Below are positions 1 through 11,397 of a stretch of DNA of 64,000 nt, piece by piece; position 1 is the stretch's first letter, and each line of letters opens with the position of its first letter. The stretch comes from Hepsetus odoe (Eukaryota; Chordata; Actinopteri; Characiformes; Hepsetidae). The position numbers and the translations under genes were made by a program. Under the pieces are notes generated by a model. That model saw only the letters and a program-made list of their open reading frames with translations, ran no database searches and was not told the origin of the DNA. The DNA lies in contig CM029378.1 in the NCBI GenBank assembly GCA_017165825.1, forward strand, positions 17,561,133 to 17,625,132. The letters are read 5' to 3'.

Positions 1-45
1 TGAGAAATCTCGGCACCCGTTCATCGCTTGGCCACTTCGTTAAAG

Positions 46-141
46 TCCGAGAGGCTGTAACTGTTCTGAGATCAGCGCAGGGGGTCATTTTTTTTCAGCC
101 CGGATCCGAGGGGCTGTAACTGTTCTGAGATCAGCGCAGGG
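46..141. repeat. 59-bp tandem duplication in papss2 intron 1
   Basis: The stretch 46-82 recurs at 105-141 with one mismatch, giving a 59-bp tandem unit that contains GGCTGTAACTGTTCTGAG. It lies just inside the first intron of papss2, in CpG-rich DNA near the start site. The rest of 1-243 is the beginning of that intron and shows nothing else recognisable. Confidence 0.8.
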
Positions 142-243
142 ACTGACTAACCCCCTCGGGAGAATCCAAAGCGCTGCTGCGCTTCTCCAGCCTTTCAGCG
201 GCTTCGACACGGAGAGCCGAGGTGTGTGAGCGCGAGTTCTTAC

Positions 244-270
244 CGTTTTCTGCTTCTTGATCCCGGACAT
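244..270 (-). CDS. papss2: PAPS synthase 2, first coding exon only
   Basis: The minus strand has an ATG at 270-268 followed by nine codons reading MSGIKKQKT, then a consensus splice donor (GTAAGA) starting at 243. This N-terminus equals the start of vertebrate PAPSS2 as I know it, and the exon break after the Thr codon is plausible. The enzyme is bifunctional (ATP sulfurylase plus APS kinase) and makes the sulfate donor PAPS. Only this exon is visible; the rest lies left of the window. The neighbour minpp1 lies upstream on the same strand, as MINPP1 and PAPSS2 do on human 10q23, which supports the call. The evidence is nine residues plus splice site plus synteny. Longer reading frames overlapping it in other frames are shadows. 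Confidence 0.8.
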
Positions 271-541
271 GGTGTCGGTCAGTCAGCTGAGCGGTGTGAG
301 GAGACGGAGCGAAACCCGGAGGAGGAGAAAAGAGCCGGGACACGTAGCACAGAAACTTTTCTTCCTGCAGCTCTTAAACAGGCCCTCCTTCCACGTCAGA
401 GTGACGATCTCACACACACACACCCACCCACACACACTCCATCAGTTCAGCTCAGCTCAGGGCTTCAGTCACACTGGAAAGCTTTGTGAATGTTGCATGG
501 GTCCTGTTTCAGTTTTTACACTCTTCTCTTCTTTGCCATGT

Positions 542-570
<29 letters not shown>
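271..570 (-). promoter_or_regulatory. papss2: papss2 5' UTR and probable promoter region
   Basis: This stretch lies directly upstream of the papss2 start codon on the minus strand. It is GC- and CpG-rich near 240-350 and grades into CA-rich microsatellites at about 410-440 and 547-573. No TATA box is obvious. The transcription start cannot be placed from sequence alone. The open frames on the plus strand here have no recognisable protein content. Confidence 0.45.
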
Positions 571-572
<2 letters not shown>

Positions 573-1170
573 TCCCCCTGGGCACATTCACAACTTAAAC
601 ACACCCCAGTTGCAGGAAATAACCATTTATTTTTAATAAAATCACATCAGCTTAGTAACATACAGGAAGGTCCCATAGTCACTTGAAGGAAAACTCTTTG
701 GCACCTGAGGATCAGAATCACACACTGATATGTTCAACTAAAAAAATCAATCAATCAAACACAAATACTCAGTTAAACCAATCCAACATTGCACACGTCC
801 TCTGGTGGGGTTACACCTCGTTAAGACCATTTCACTGTAAAAAGTGGCAAGAATTAAACCTGACTTTTATACAGCTTTAAAAAAGCGAAACCCCTTTCCA
901 GCTCACTTACAAGTTCCTTCGGTCATTCCTTCAGCCACCGCGCTCCTCACGCTGCTCAGTCTTTCCTCAACCTTAAATAGTTCATGTTCCTCCCAAGAAT
1001 AACACACACAAACAGGTTTACAGCAGAATTCACTCAGGACACTGAATTCTTCGGTCACAAAGAAAAAAAAAAGAGCCAGTAAGAGCCAGTAACGTCTACT
1101 GGTTTAAGCTTAGGCCAAACGTGCAGGTGGAACTGCAGAAACCTGACAGCAACATATAGATGTGAAGAAA

Positions 1171-1426
1171 GTGAAAGTGACGACCCTTGTCATTGCGAGG
1201 TCACAGCACAGCACACAGTGAATCACAACGAAATTGGACCTCTGCATTTAACCCATGCACTCAAACACCGTGCAGCAGTGGGCAGCTATTGAAAGCTCCC
1301 GGGGAGCAGTGACGGGGACGGTACCTTGCTCAAGGGTACCTCAGGGCAACCTACTGGGGAGGGGAATTGAACCCACGATCTTCCGATGTAAGGGCAACTC
1401 CCTAACCACTAGGCCACCGCTGCCCC
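1171..1426 (-). mobile_element. tRNA-derived SINE, near full length
   Basis: Read on the minus strand it starts GGGGCAGCGGTGGCCTAGTG and carries an A-box-like segment (TGGCCTAGTGGTTAGGG) and a B-box-like segment (GGTTCAATTCC), the polymerase III promoter of a tRNA head. It then runs through a body shared with copies at 28343-28590, 57929-58171 and 61972-62258 and ends in a TTTCACTTTC tail. The repeated copies and the pol III boxes identify it as a SINE and not a tRNA gene. Confidence 0.85.
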
Positions 1427-1430
1427 ATGT

Positions 1431-1454
1431 GATAGATAGATAGATAGATAGATG
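1431..1454. repeat. GATA microsatellite
   Basis: About six GATA units lie just beyond the head end of the SINE. Confidence 0.9.
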
Positions 1455-2759
1455 TGACAGTAATCCAGAAATGTTAGATGTTACTGGTGAAGAGAGGGAA
1501 TCATACTGTTAAAAGATGAGCTGCCTAAAGAGTTCACTAAAAACATCAATTCACTGAATCGACAAAGTGTGTAAACGGAGACACACCTGAGGTGCCCTTC
1601 TACCCAGTTTCCTTTTCTTAGTACCTGCAGTAAAAAAAAAAAAAAAAAAAAAAAGCTACCTTTATACTTGGATTTACAATGCCTCAGCACACTCAAAAGT
1701 CTTCATATGAAAAAGACCATTCAAATCCGGTTTTACTGGCTGATATGAACTAGCTTAAATGTGACTGTCAGGTATCATTAGTTTCCTGTTCAACACGTGT
1801 GTCTAGAACCAGTCCCAGCTCACCAGTTCACCCATTACATCAACCTACCAGCAAAAGAGCAAAAATGACCATAATTTCAAAACCACCAGGAATAACTGTT
1901 CCGCAGACTCCGCAAAACTCAAGTGCCTGAGAATCTAGTAGGAGCACATTTTTCTCCAACCCTCCTAAAACCATCCATGGAGGTTTCTCACATTACACAG
2001 CACAGCTGATGCTTCAGAGATTTTCCAAAAGGTGTTCAAAGGAGGGCGAGTATTCTTATGAGTGCTTTTACAGCAACTGAAAAATGCCCCGTTTCAGTTT
2101 TTGAATAAATCTGCATTCATTACCCAGAATTGAATAGAGCCCTCAGCACTAGTCGGCATACTTTTAAATGTTTGCATTGAAAATTTGAGCAGGCAAAAGG
2201 AGTTAGCGATGCAAATGCTTCCAATTGTAATTGCTTTTGTTTGTGTTTGTCAAATATCCTGATGTTAAGAGAGCATGGTGGACAAACATGCAGTAATGTA
2301 TTTAATTAACAACTAATATGCAAGGCAAACTCTGAGCAGGATTTGAAGAAGAAAAAAAAAAAAAGCACATCCTGTTTGTAATGCAAGAAACTTTTCATTT
2401 AACATGAGCTCACCAAATAAGAAATGAGTACCCATAAATCAATTAAAACCTTTGCTACCCCAGAATCTGAATTCTTTGATTTGGCAAATCAGAAAATAAA
2501 TAAATAAATAACTTAAAAAACCCCCCAAAAAAACCCACTTTGATAAACATACGATGACAACATGTTTTACCCGAAGACAAAATAAAGTTCACATATACCA
2601 TATTTGGTTAGACCATCTCATTGGTGAGTTAAAAAGACCCCTTATCAGTAAATAAGCTTAAAAACCAGTAAAACCAATGAGGGGGGGGAACAAAAATCAA
2701 AAAAAAAAAACAAAAAACAAACAAACCTTTTTCTGGTTCACTTACAGTACAAACACACT

Positions 2760-2765
2760 TTTATT
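2760..2765 (-). terminator. minpp1: minpp1 polyadenylation signal
   Basis: The plus strand reads TTTATT, so the minus strand carries AATAAA about 40 nt downstream of the minpp1 stop codon (2808-2806). This implies a very short 3' UTR. The hexamer is seen directly; its use is inferred. Confidence 0.5.
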
Positions 2766-2805
2766 CCTTCACACACAGGGCCAAAACACACCCTCTATAT
2801 TTACG

Positions 2806-5800
2806 TCACAGTTCCGTCTTCTTTGGGTCATTTTTAAGCAGTTCACATTCCTTCTTAAAATCACACCCATCCAGGAGATCAGAGTAGTGGTTCCTGACGG
2901 TTTCATACAGTGGAGCTGGGTGACTGATGCTGGGAAAAGACATTGGCTTCTCGTTGAGAAAGAACTGGAGTCGGAGTCCGTCACTGCACTCGTACAGGAC
3001 GAACAGCAGGTTGGCAGAGTAAGGCACAATCCGACTGGTGCGGAACTTGCGGCGGTGCTGCTGAGAGAAGTTCTCTGCTGTTAGTGGAGTTTCATCCCTG
3101 AAGAATCCCATCAGAGAGAGCAGGGGCAGCAGAGTCTCAGCATGACCCACCTGGACGCTAACAGACTTGGACAATTCTCCAAACCTGACCAATTAACAAG
3201 GATGAATTTATTCATTAAACAGTATTCATTAAAAGGAGGAGGTTTTTTTGGTGCATTTTCATAGAAGAACTACTGCTTGTCCCTAGAACTCAACTGAGAC
3301 CCCTCAGTCTGAAGGTTCATTAAAAGAACAGGGGTCTAACACCCAAAACCATAAAATCATTTCTCAATATGATATTGATATGATCTAAAACAAGAATATA
3401 TATGGCTTGGGGGGGATTGATAAATTACTATTTACTTCCTTATCAAATGTTTTTCAGCTTTACTTCTTTAATAATTAAAGCAGCTATTTGAGTCTTAACA
3501 CACTCAAATTGCAACACCGGGTTTTTTTGTTTTTTTTTGTTTTTTTTTTTTAAACTACTACGAGCCTGATAAGCCAGGCAGGCATTTCTTTAAAAGTGCC
3601 AAAAACAGCTCAATCATCTACTGGATATAACTACTACTACTGCATCTAACAAGACACAACAAACAAGGGAAATAAACAATTACACCCTACACCCTTTAGT
3701 AAATTAAAGCCCCCCCCCCCCAGTAACTCTAGCAAGTAACTCTAAAATTCATGCACAATCAGTTTCTTTTTTTTTTTTTTTTTTTTTTAAAGGAATAATG
3801 AGTATGCCCATATTTTAGGCAGAGGTTTTGATCTTTGGGCACTTAAAAGACCCCTGCTGCAGAAATTTCACTGTTCCTGGGACAGTGAAATAGTCTTTGT
3901 AAGCTGCTCTGGATAGGAGGGTCTATACAGATAGGATGCAAAATCCAAATTTCTTGTTTAAGAATTTAAATTTGGCCACGGGATATAGCAGCGTTTAAAC
4001 TGTGCACTGTCCCTCTACCACGTCAGAGACAGAAGCATTATATATTATTACACTGTATAATATATACTTGTATATTTTGTTATATTACTTTGTATACTGG
4101 TGAAATCGTGTTACTATTTTCTTCTTAAAAGTCAAATTACAGGAACAAACAAAGGGCATTTCACATTTTCAGATCTGTAGCAGATAAATGTACTAGAAGT
4201 TCACCAACTGGTTTGACAGGCTGTAAAAGGACACAGGAAGGTTACCATACAGTGAGCACAAATCCAGCATGAGGTATTCACTAGTCCCTGCTGGTATAAA
4301 GGTTAAGCCGTATTTGTGGGTCAGTTTGCTTCGGCTTGTAACCTGTACGGTCTCTATATCTTCACTTAAAACGTTTACCTTCCCACAATGCACTTCATAA
4401 TCACGCTTCTGCACTGATGAAAATCTCTTAAATAGACTAACAAGCCTGCATCACTGAACCTAGGCATTCAGAATGAAATTAAAAAAAGTTTTTTAAAAAA
4501 ATCAGAATTGCCAGTGTTTATTTTGTGGTGCCTACACGAGCCAAATAAATACATTGGTGCTGTTTCTGAACACTGCTGTAAAAGAGTTGCTTTACATCAC
4601 TGACTTCTACACTGTAGATACTGGGTTTTCCACCTGGGCAGGTACACCACGCTATACCAAGAATCCTAACATTACATTCACCTACATCTGGAGCATGATT
4701 TCAATTGTAAGCTGCTCTGTATAGGAGGGTCTGCACAGATGGGATGCAAAATCATATTTAAAATACACTATTTTTGTTTAAGAATTTAAATTTGCCTCAG
4801 TATAGAGTAAAAAAAAAAAAAAAAAAGTAATTTCAATTTTGGTTAACAAAAAGCACTGCAAATGCCAGTATGTTTAATATGTTTATTTAGCTAGTGCAGT
4901 TTAAACTTTGCCCAATATAAACCACTGACCTGTCTAACTGGGGGGGGGGTAAAAAAAAAATAGAAGAATCACCCACAAACATTCATGACTGGAGCATCAC
5001 TGCATAACAGCCTTACACAGAAGCAGTGAGTTTATAAACCCATGAATGAAACCTCAGCCCTAGAAAGTCTAAATTAGTTGACAGGCTTACCTGTAATCAT
5101 ATGAAGCCTGGTCAAGTTGACGGAAGAGGTCATGAAAGAGGGAACAGCTCGATTTGCGGTTGATGTCATGGCCGTATCCCCTTTTCCAGTACTGTTTGAG
5201 ATCATTTTTATATTCCAGAACCTTAAAAAGGAAATTATAAACATTATAATCCGTTTATCAATCAGTCTCCTCAATCAAAGGAAGAAATAGTTTTGTTTGT
5301 CCATAATCTCTGATCAGAGTTTAGTGCGTTTCGTTCTCTCTGATGTCTTTTTCTCTACTATACAAACAAACATCAGCAGATTGTGACATTAACGGTGATT
5401 CATTGTTTCACCTTCCGCTCTAAGTAACTAACTTCCAATGCGAGAAAGGCTCAGCTTGTTCAGAGTTGCCCGACAGTGCTTCACTAGGAAATGTGCCACA
5501 GAAGAAAAATGAGTAAGAGCTAAAGTGGAGAAAGTGCATACTTCAGCATCTGCTTCATCCAGTAAATTGCACCATGGAGAATTCTCAGACTTGATTGCAA
5601 ATTCGTAAGAGCACAGGAAGAACGCTGCCTCCACCAGATCTGTAACAGAGGTAAAGGACAATATTATTAGAACTGTTCTACTGGCAGAACCATGTCTGTA
5701 TATTATCCAGCTAAAACCAGTCTGCTGATATGGTAGAAGGCACATATGGTTTCATGGAATTAAAAAGATCCTACTCCAGGAAAAAGCTCAGATTTTTTTT

Positions 5801-6862
5801 TTTTTTACTTCCTCCAACTAGTTCTCTTAGTCTTTAAAACATTATAATACCTGATGTTATTTGGCTGTATGGAATCTGTAAGCGACTGGCTATCTTCCTC
5901 CGGACTTCATCCATCGGCCCAGACGACGCGAAAATCTCAACCTCCTTCAATGCGGTCTTGTTGTTCTCAACAATTTCAACAAATTTTTTGCACTGATCAA
6001 AGAACCTCATCAGCGAATCATTCACGTAGTGTTTGAAACCCACATCTGTAAAGAAGAAAAGTAGATTAGAAGCTGTACTGCATTGAATTACTTCCCCATA
6101 TTTAAGTAGTCGCTGGATATGGCTGCCCACTGCTGTACACTGCGTGTGGGTTAAATGCTGCATAAGCATTCTGTAGTGGTTCACTGTATGCTGTGTTTCA
6201 CAATGACAAAGTCACTTTCACTTTCATTGGTCAGTGCAGTGGTGGAACTCTGGAGAGATGAAGCTCCATCGTGTACCTTTGGGACAAGCTTGTGCGTTTG
6301 TATCCAAAGCCTTCCAACATAAAAACCTGACCTCTTTCATGCTCTTGGGGCTGACCGCAATCAAATCATCACGTTCCACAGTGCAGTCTGGCATCTCCGC
6401 TCCCCAAACACACCTTGGGATCACCAAACTGGGTCAATCAGGTGCATCTGAGCTGAAACATATTCTTGTTGTGCACCCCTTAACTGCAGTAAATCCTTCC
6501 CCAAGAGCAGAGGCTGTTCCTCTCTACCAATACCCCTGATTTCAAAAATCAAACTTGTGCTGGCACACTGACCAATACATTTGTCCTCTGCATTTAATCC
6601 ACCCACACGGACCGTGAACACACAAACCAGTGGGACCCGGGAGCAATGTTGGGGGCTGTGTAACTCCGAGCAACTCAGAGCAACCTACAGGTCTGGGACC
6701 TGAACCCATACACCTCTGATCAGGGCCTAAACAGTATTCCACCACTGTCCCCCTAACTGAAGAAGTACATTTGTCCTTAAACCTTGGGCCAGATATCCAG
6801 GCCTGGTCCTGGCTCATTCAGGACTCCTGTAAAAGCAGCCCCTGGTGAATGAAATGGGCAGA

Positions 6863-6917
<55 letters not shown>

Positions 6918-7656
6918 TGAGTGAGAGTGAGTGAGAGAGAGTGAGAGAGAGTGAGAGAGAGTGAGTGAGTGAGTGAGAGTGTGTGAGAGTGTGTGAGTGA
7001 GGGTAAGATGGGGCATAACCTCGTACATCCCAGTGCTGGAAGAGCCCCTCCTGGAAAGCCTGGATGCTGTCCACACATCTGTGCTTGGAGCTGGTGATGA
7101 ACTCCATGCGTCCGGCGCGCAGGTTTTCCTCCGAGATCAGGGCGGGGAAAGACTCGGCCAAGCGCACAGCCAGATGTCGGAGGTCGTTCTTGCCTTTCTC
7201 CACGAGCCTGCCGTCCATGTCCTCCGTGTACCACATGCTCCAGCTCCCTCGGATCTCCTGCAGCCACGGCGCTGGAGCGGCGGCCTGGGCCCGCACCAGG
7301 TCCCACAGCCGGCCCATCTTCCTCCTGTTCCCTGCGGTGGGGAAGCGCGTCCCGTGTCTGACCACCGCCACCAGCCGCACCGCCTGACAGCCAGGGCCCG
7401 GAGGCGCCACCGCAGACTTATTCACATACAGAATATTGCCTGTTAAGTGTGGGTTCACCTCCTCATACCTGCACTTCGTTCCGAAGTAGGGAGCGATGGC
7501 CGGTATGGGCACCTTCCGGAGCTCACAGTACGAAGCGCGAAGCATCAGCAGACTCACAGCAGCCGCCACAAAACACCTGCTCCTGGACAGACATGTTATC
7601 GAGCTCATCTTTTCTGACTCTCTGGGCTTCAATAAAGCCTTCAGCAAACAGGCCAC
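2806..7656 (-). CDS. minpp1: Multiple inositol polyphosphate phosphatase 1, complete
   Basis: Five exons: 7656-7020, 6045-5851, 5639-5542, 5221-5091 and 3184-2806. All junctions are GT-AG and in phase, giving 1440 nt (479 residues plus stop), close to the human length. The enzyme removes phosphates from InsP5/InsP6 and from 2,3-bisphosphoglycerate in the ER lumen. Visible features are an N-terminal hydrophobic signal (FVAAAVSLLMLRA), the histidine-phosphatase motif RHGTRFP at residues 100-106, SSKHRC in exon 1, LKQYWKRGYG in exon 4, and the HAE motif (GHAETLLPLLSLMG) in exon 5. The C-terminus is KTEL, a KDEL-type ER-retrieval signal (SDEL in human). A second Met at codon 17 (7608) would place the signal sequence nearer the N-terminus and may be the true start. 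Intron 1 holds SINE pieces and a long microsatellite abutting the donor. The a/b paralog name is not determined. Confidence 0.93.
6081..6233 (+). mobile_element. SINE fragment in minpp1 intron 1
   Basis: It contains GGCTGCCCACTGCTG, a GTGGGTTAAATGC segment and a tail reading CAATGACAAAGTCACTTTCA. All are reverse-complement matches to the body and tail of the SINE family at 1171-1426. The tRNA head is missing. Confidence 0.65.
6550..6752 (-). mobile_element. Degenerate SINE-like repeat in minpp1 intron 1
   Basis: It has the body segment CCTCTGCATTTAATCCACCC and, at the other end, a decayed head with GGACCTGAACCCATAC and CCACCACTGTCCCCC, as in older relatives of the window's SINEs. Identity is low, so the borders are approximate. 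Confidence 0.5.
6866..7005. repeat. TG microsatellite plus GAGAGTGA array at minpp1 exon 1
   Basis: About 22 TG units (6867-6911) are followed by a GAGAGTGAGT-type array up to about 7000. It ends some 15 bp from the splice donor of minpp1 exon 1 (intron begins at 7019). Several long apparent reading frames here are low-complexity artefacts. Confidence 0.95.
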
Positions 7657-8836
7657 GCTCAGTGACAGCCCGGAGCGTCCCTGTTGAGCCGTGGCTGCGC
7701 TCCAATCCGCGCTCTTGTTCTGACTAGACGTCGTTTAAAGTCACCATTCAACCTTCCTGCTGAAATAAATGAAACCTAAATGACCAAATACAAGTTCATT
7801 TTAAATCACAAACTTACCATCGGAGTATGTGCTAAAAGTGGGTACGAGTGCAACCACAAAATAAGTTACTATTTAGGACACTAGGTATTGTATTGGAACA
7901 GAGCCTTAATAAGAGCTGACCGGTAAACACTTCCGGGTTACAGTTCGGTGTATTTTTATGTTTGTTTGTTTGTCTGTTTGTTTGTTTTTAGTTAGTTTTT
8001 ATAATTTGTTTTTTATAGTTTTTATAGCACAGTGCTGGTACACGCAGCCTTTCTTCATAAATTATTCATTTTTGAAAGTCGTACGAATCTAGTGCATTTT
8101 GGTTGAATGTGCTCGGTGTGTCCACCAGATGGCAGTAATGCACTTTACTGATAAAATATTTTTTCCAATACTTAATTAAATTCAAATAATAAAAAATAAA
8201 TAAATCAAATCACTAATTTCACTATTAACTATTTTACCTTTTACTATTTATTAACTATTAAATGTTTGCCCTTTGGAAAATAAAAATCAAATCTATGTTT
8301 TAAAAGAAGATTCAGGTCATTCATTTTGATTTGTTTAGTATGAAACGCTTGTTCAGTAAAGAAACTTATTCTTTGATTTATTCACAATATATTCACAATA
8401 CTAATACTAATAATGTTTTCTACATTACAAACTTAAGTATTTTATCTATTAAATATAAATATTTTAGAAATGAATCCATGGGCTCATTGTCCATCAAGAG
8501 AGCTACAGTGTCATAGGTCAAAATTTGCAAGGCAGAAATGAGGAAAAGAGCATGCAAACAATTACTAGGCGAGTATAAGCAGAAAACTACAGGTCACTGT
8601 TTTGTCACCATTTGATAAGATGTCTGCATGGAGGCTTAAGTTCTAAAATCAACCTCATGCTGATTTGCATTTCAGTTGGGTTCACAGTTGGACAGTGGTC
8701 TGTATGTAAATGATAAAGGTCAACAAGTGAGGGATTATTTGTAACGTCTGTGTATTAAATTAATTGTGTAATGTATTAAAAACTTTGTATCAGCTTCTCT
8801 CGGCAGGGGATGCCCCGGGTGCTGGACAAAAAGGGA

Positions 8837-9408
8837 AAAAATTAGGACACCCTGTGAAGGCCTGTGTGTTTTTGGACATATGGACAGATTTTGGACAGAT
8901 TTTTATATATAGATTTTTCTCAATTTTAACAATAATGGGAAATAAAAGTCAGATAACTAAACAATTGAAACTGAAGAAATGATTTTTCAAAATGTTCTGT
9001 AAAATTCTACAAAAAATTAATGTCTGGTGAGGAATAAATTTGGACACCCCCACCTTTATTCACATGATTAGAACTTCCTTACTCCATTCTGAAGGAGGTT
9101 TGCCCTTTTTAAACCTCAGACATTTAGTCTAATGTGCTCCTGACTGTTGAGGTGAGAGTGAACACCATGGTGAGATCGAAAGAGCTGTCTGATGTTTTCA
9201 GAAAGACGATTGTAGCAGCTTATAAGTCTGGTAAGGGTTTTAAAAAGATCTCCAAAGATTTTGCAATAAGCCATTCCACTGTCTGGAAAATAGTCTACGA
9301 GTGGAGGACTTACAAAACAACAGCCAAAATGGCCAGATCTGGCCGTCCAAGCAAGTTCACCCCGAGAGCAGACCGCAAGATTAGACATCAATTTGTGAAC
9401 ATTTCTTA
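8837..9408 (+). mobile_element. Tc1-like transposon remnant with transposase N-terminus
   Basis: From about 9134 the plus strand encodes a paired-like helix-turn-helix start of a Tc1-type transposase, with segments MVRSKELSDVFRKTIVAAYK and HSTVWKIVYEWRTYK, ending in SGRPSKFTPRADRKIRHQF. The frame then stops; the catalytic DDE part is absent. The flank at about 8837 reads AAAAATTAGGACACCCTG, similar to Tc1 terminal repeats. It is a 5' fragment and inactive. Confidence 0.8.
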
Positions 9409-9447
9409 ATGAAGTTTTAATTTAATTTTAATTAATATAACATTTTT

Positions 9448-9566
9448 TCACATGACTGTGGCTGCCCCCTTGCTGCAAATTGTGAAATGCAGAGGATGCA
9501 TTTTGTTGTTTCCCTGTGTGCTGTGCTGCATTTCACAATGACAAATAGTCACTTTCACTTCACTCT
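9448..9566 (+). mobile_element. SINE 3' fragment
   Basis: It contains GGCTGCCCCCTTGCTG, a TGCAGAGGATGCATTTTG segment and the CACAATGACAAATAGTCACT tail of the SINE family. The tRNA head is missing. Confidence 0.6.
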
Positions 9567-10181
9567 CATCTTGAACTTGCCTTTCAAACCAAGTACATTG
9601 CTGTTGTTTCATGTTTTTAATAATCCTTGTCATTTTATGTACAATTATACTGCCTAAAATTTTAAAGGGCCCATATTTTAGGAAACCCTGTTTCCCTCAA
9701 GATTGTCTGATGATCTAAGATTTAAGATTCAAGCAGTTTATTTTCTACTTGCACACAAAGTTGCAGTGAATGGTATCCCTGAATGTTTGAATCCCTGACG
9801 GTATCCCTGAATGTTTGAATCCCTGATGCTCCTTGACGGTGGAATAATGTAAATATAGAAAAACAGTTCTAGATCCAGACAGGACAGGGAAAAGAAAAAA
9901 AAAGTGATGAATAAAATCAATCTTAAACTAAATTGTATAGACTGCAACACTTATATTCTAATACATATAAATTGCTAAAATATAAGAAAATGTTTAAACG
10001 ATAGTATGTAAATTTGTGAACTAAACAGCTTGTAGCGCAGAATGTTTCAATAAAACAATGGAATTATACAGTGATGTGAGGATACTGAAAAAGGTAAAAT
10101 AAAGGAGAATCATGTATTCATGTAAAGCAGTGCATATATTGACAGCGGTACAGAAAGGACATGTTGAAATAAATAATGATA

Positions 10182-10775
10182 CTCCTATTTGGTATGTGTA
10201 CTCCTGCATTGTGTCTCTGGGCAATCAACCCTCGCTTCTAGATCACCACCAGGACCATCAAAGCCAACATTTAAAAAAAAATTCTGTTTAATGATGCTTC
10301 ACGGTGGGAGTGACGACACTGCACATCGAAACAATTTCTGGTGACATTCAGAAGAACCTGCTCTGTAGGCAAGCGAACAGGGGATGGAAAGGATTTGTTC
10401 CCCATATCCATTGTCAGCACTGGTAACTCATTTGGCTGACAGTTCACTGAGCCATTAAGTGCCATCAGCTGCCCCAGTTTACAGTGTCCTCACAGCTACC
10501 AAGCACCATCCACAGCAGCTGACTGTATTCCAAAGGGCAAAACAAGGATCTGGTGGCCTTGCTCGTTAAAGAAACCTGGATATAGATCAAATCTTGGAAA
10601 GGGCTTCCAAGGCAAGTGTGGTCTGAAGACTGTAATTACCATCATAGAGACCATCAAAGCAGAGCCGTCTGATACCACAAACCTTGGCTTTGAAGGGTCC
10701 TGGTGGTGATCTAGAAGAGAGGGTTGATTGCCCAGTCATGGAGACACACTGCAGGAGTACACATACCAAATAGGA
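10182..10775. repeat. Long inverted repeat around unidentified open frames
   Basis: The arm 10182-10267 recurs inverted at 10684-10775, with a few mismatches and one 6-nt indel. Both contain TATTTGGTATGTGTACTCCT and CTTCTAGATCACCACCAGGA. The 416-bp spacer holds two minus-strand open frames (about 10271-10465 and 10496-10678) whose translations look protein-like (CQPNELPVLTMDMGNKSFP; HLPWKPFPRFDLYPGFFNEQ) but match no family I recognise. It could be a broken gene fragment, a mobile element with long terminal inverted repeats, or an inverted duplication. Confidence 0.6.
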
Positions 10776-11204
10776 GAGACCAAGGAACATCAGCCAGTTT
10801 CAGATCTCATTGCTCAGTGTGCAGATCAAGATATTCCTCAGCACTGTGGCAAAGAGAAACCTAATTTCTTAGGATGAGTAACCAACACACAAGTGTGGAG
10901 AGAGAAGACAGTGATGTGGGGACCTAGCTGCATTGTGGGTAGATCTTCCCAGATCTTATCTTTGGATCGATGCTCCAGAAGCAATACAAGAAAGCATAGA
11001 ACATGACATAAAACATGTCATAGGACTAAAGACTAAACAAGAGCAGAAAGAACAACATGCAGCGCAGGCTGAGAGTGTTGAATATTGTGGCAAACCTGGA
11101 AGAGTCTATGTCTGGTTATACACACCTGGGATTGCTCTCTAGAATCCTCTGGCAACCAGTGCCAGATAGTCCTGAAATAGAGGGATTTGGCAACAAGTTG
11201 AGCA

Positions 11205-11397
11205 CTTGTTTTGCTCTAGGGTACTTACCTACGGACCTATAGCCCAAGAGGTCGCAGGTTCGAATCCCACCTATAGCATTATCACCACTGGTTTCCTGAG
11301 CAAAACCATTAACCCTGAATTGCTCCAGGGACTGTACTTAGGAAGCAGAAGTCACTCTGGATAAGAGCGTCTGCTAAATGCTGTAAATGTAAATGTG
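11205..11397 (+). mobile_element. tRNA-derived SINE, plus orientation, second family
   Basis: It has a B-box-like GGTTCGAATCCCACC after a decayed A-box. It continues with GAGCAAAACCATTAACCC and ends with the fish-wide tail AAGAGCGTCTGCTAAATGC followed by TGTAAATGTAAATG. A sister copy lies at 39452-39648. Confidence 0.8.

Larger units (their letters stand above)
571..2759. other. Intergenic papss2-minpp1, with one SINE
   Basis: No coding potential was recognised. The stretch holds a SINE (1171-1426), a GATA repeat (about 1431-1454), a 22-bp A run at 1632-1653 and otherwise AT-rich unique DNA. The AATAAA-like sequences near 630 could be an alternative distal minpp1 3' end, but this is not supported beyond the hexamer. 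Confidence 0.5.

Noticed and set aside
226..598. Overlapping plus-strand open frames of 87 and 113 codons
   Set aside because: They are antisense to papss2 exon 1 and run into CA microsatellites; no domain and no splice support.
1340..1426. tRNA-like A and B boxes suggesting tRNA genes (also at 11205, 28500, 39452 and 58100)
   Set aside because: They are heads of SINEs with shared bodies and tails and do not form a clean tRNA cloverleaf.
6777..7306. Long Ser/His/Thr-repeat open frames on the minus strand
   Set aside because: Translations of the TG/GAGA microsatellite in minpp1 intron 1; the exon donor lies before them.
9116..9391. 91-codon minus-strand frame
   Set aside because: It is antisense to the Tc1 transposase remnant.
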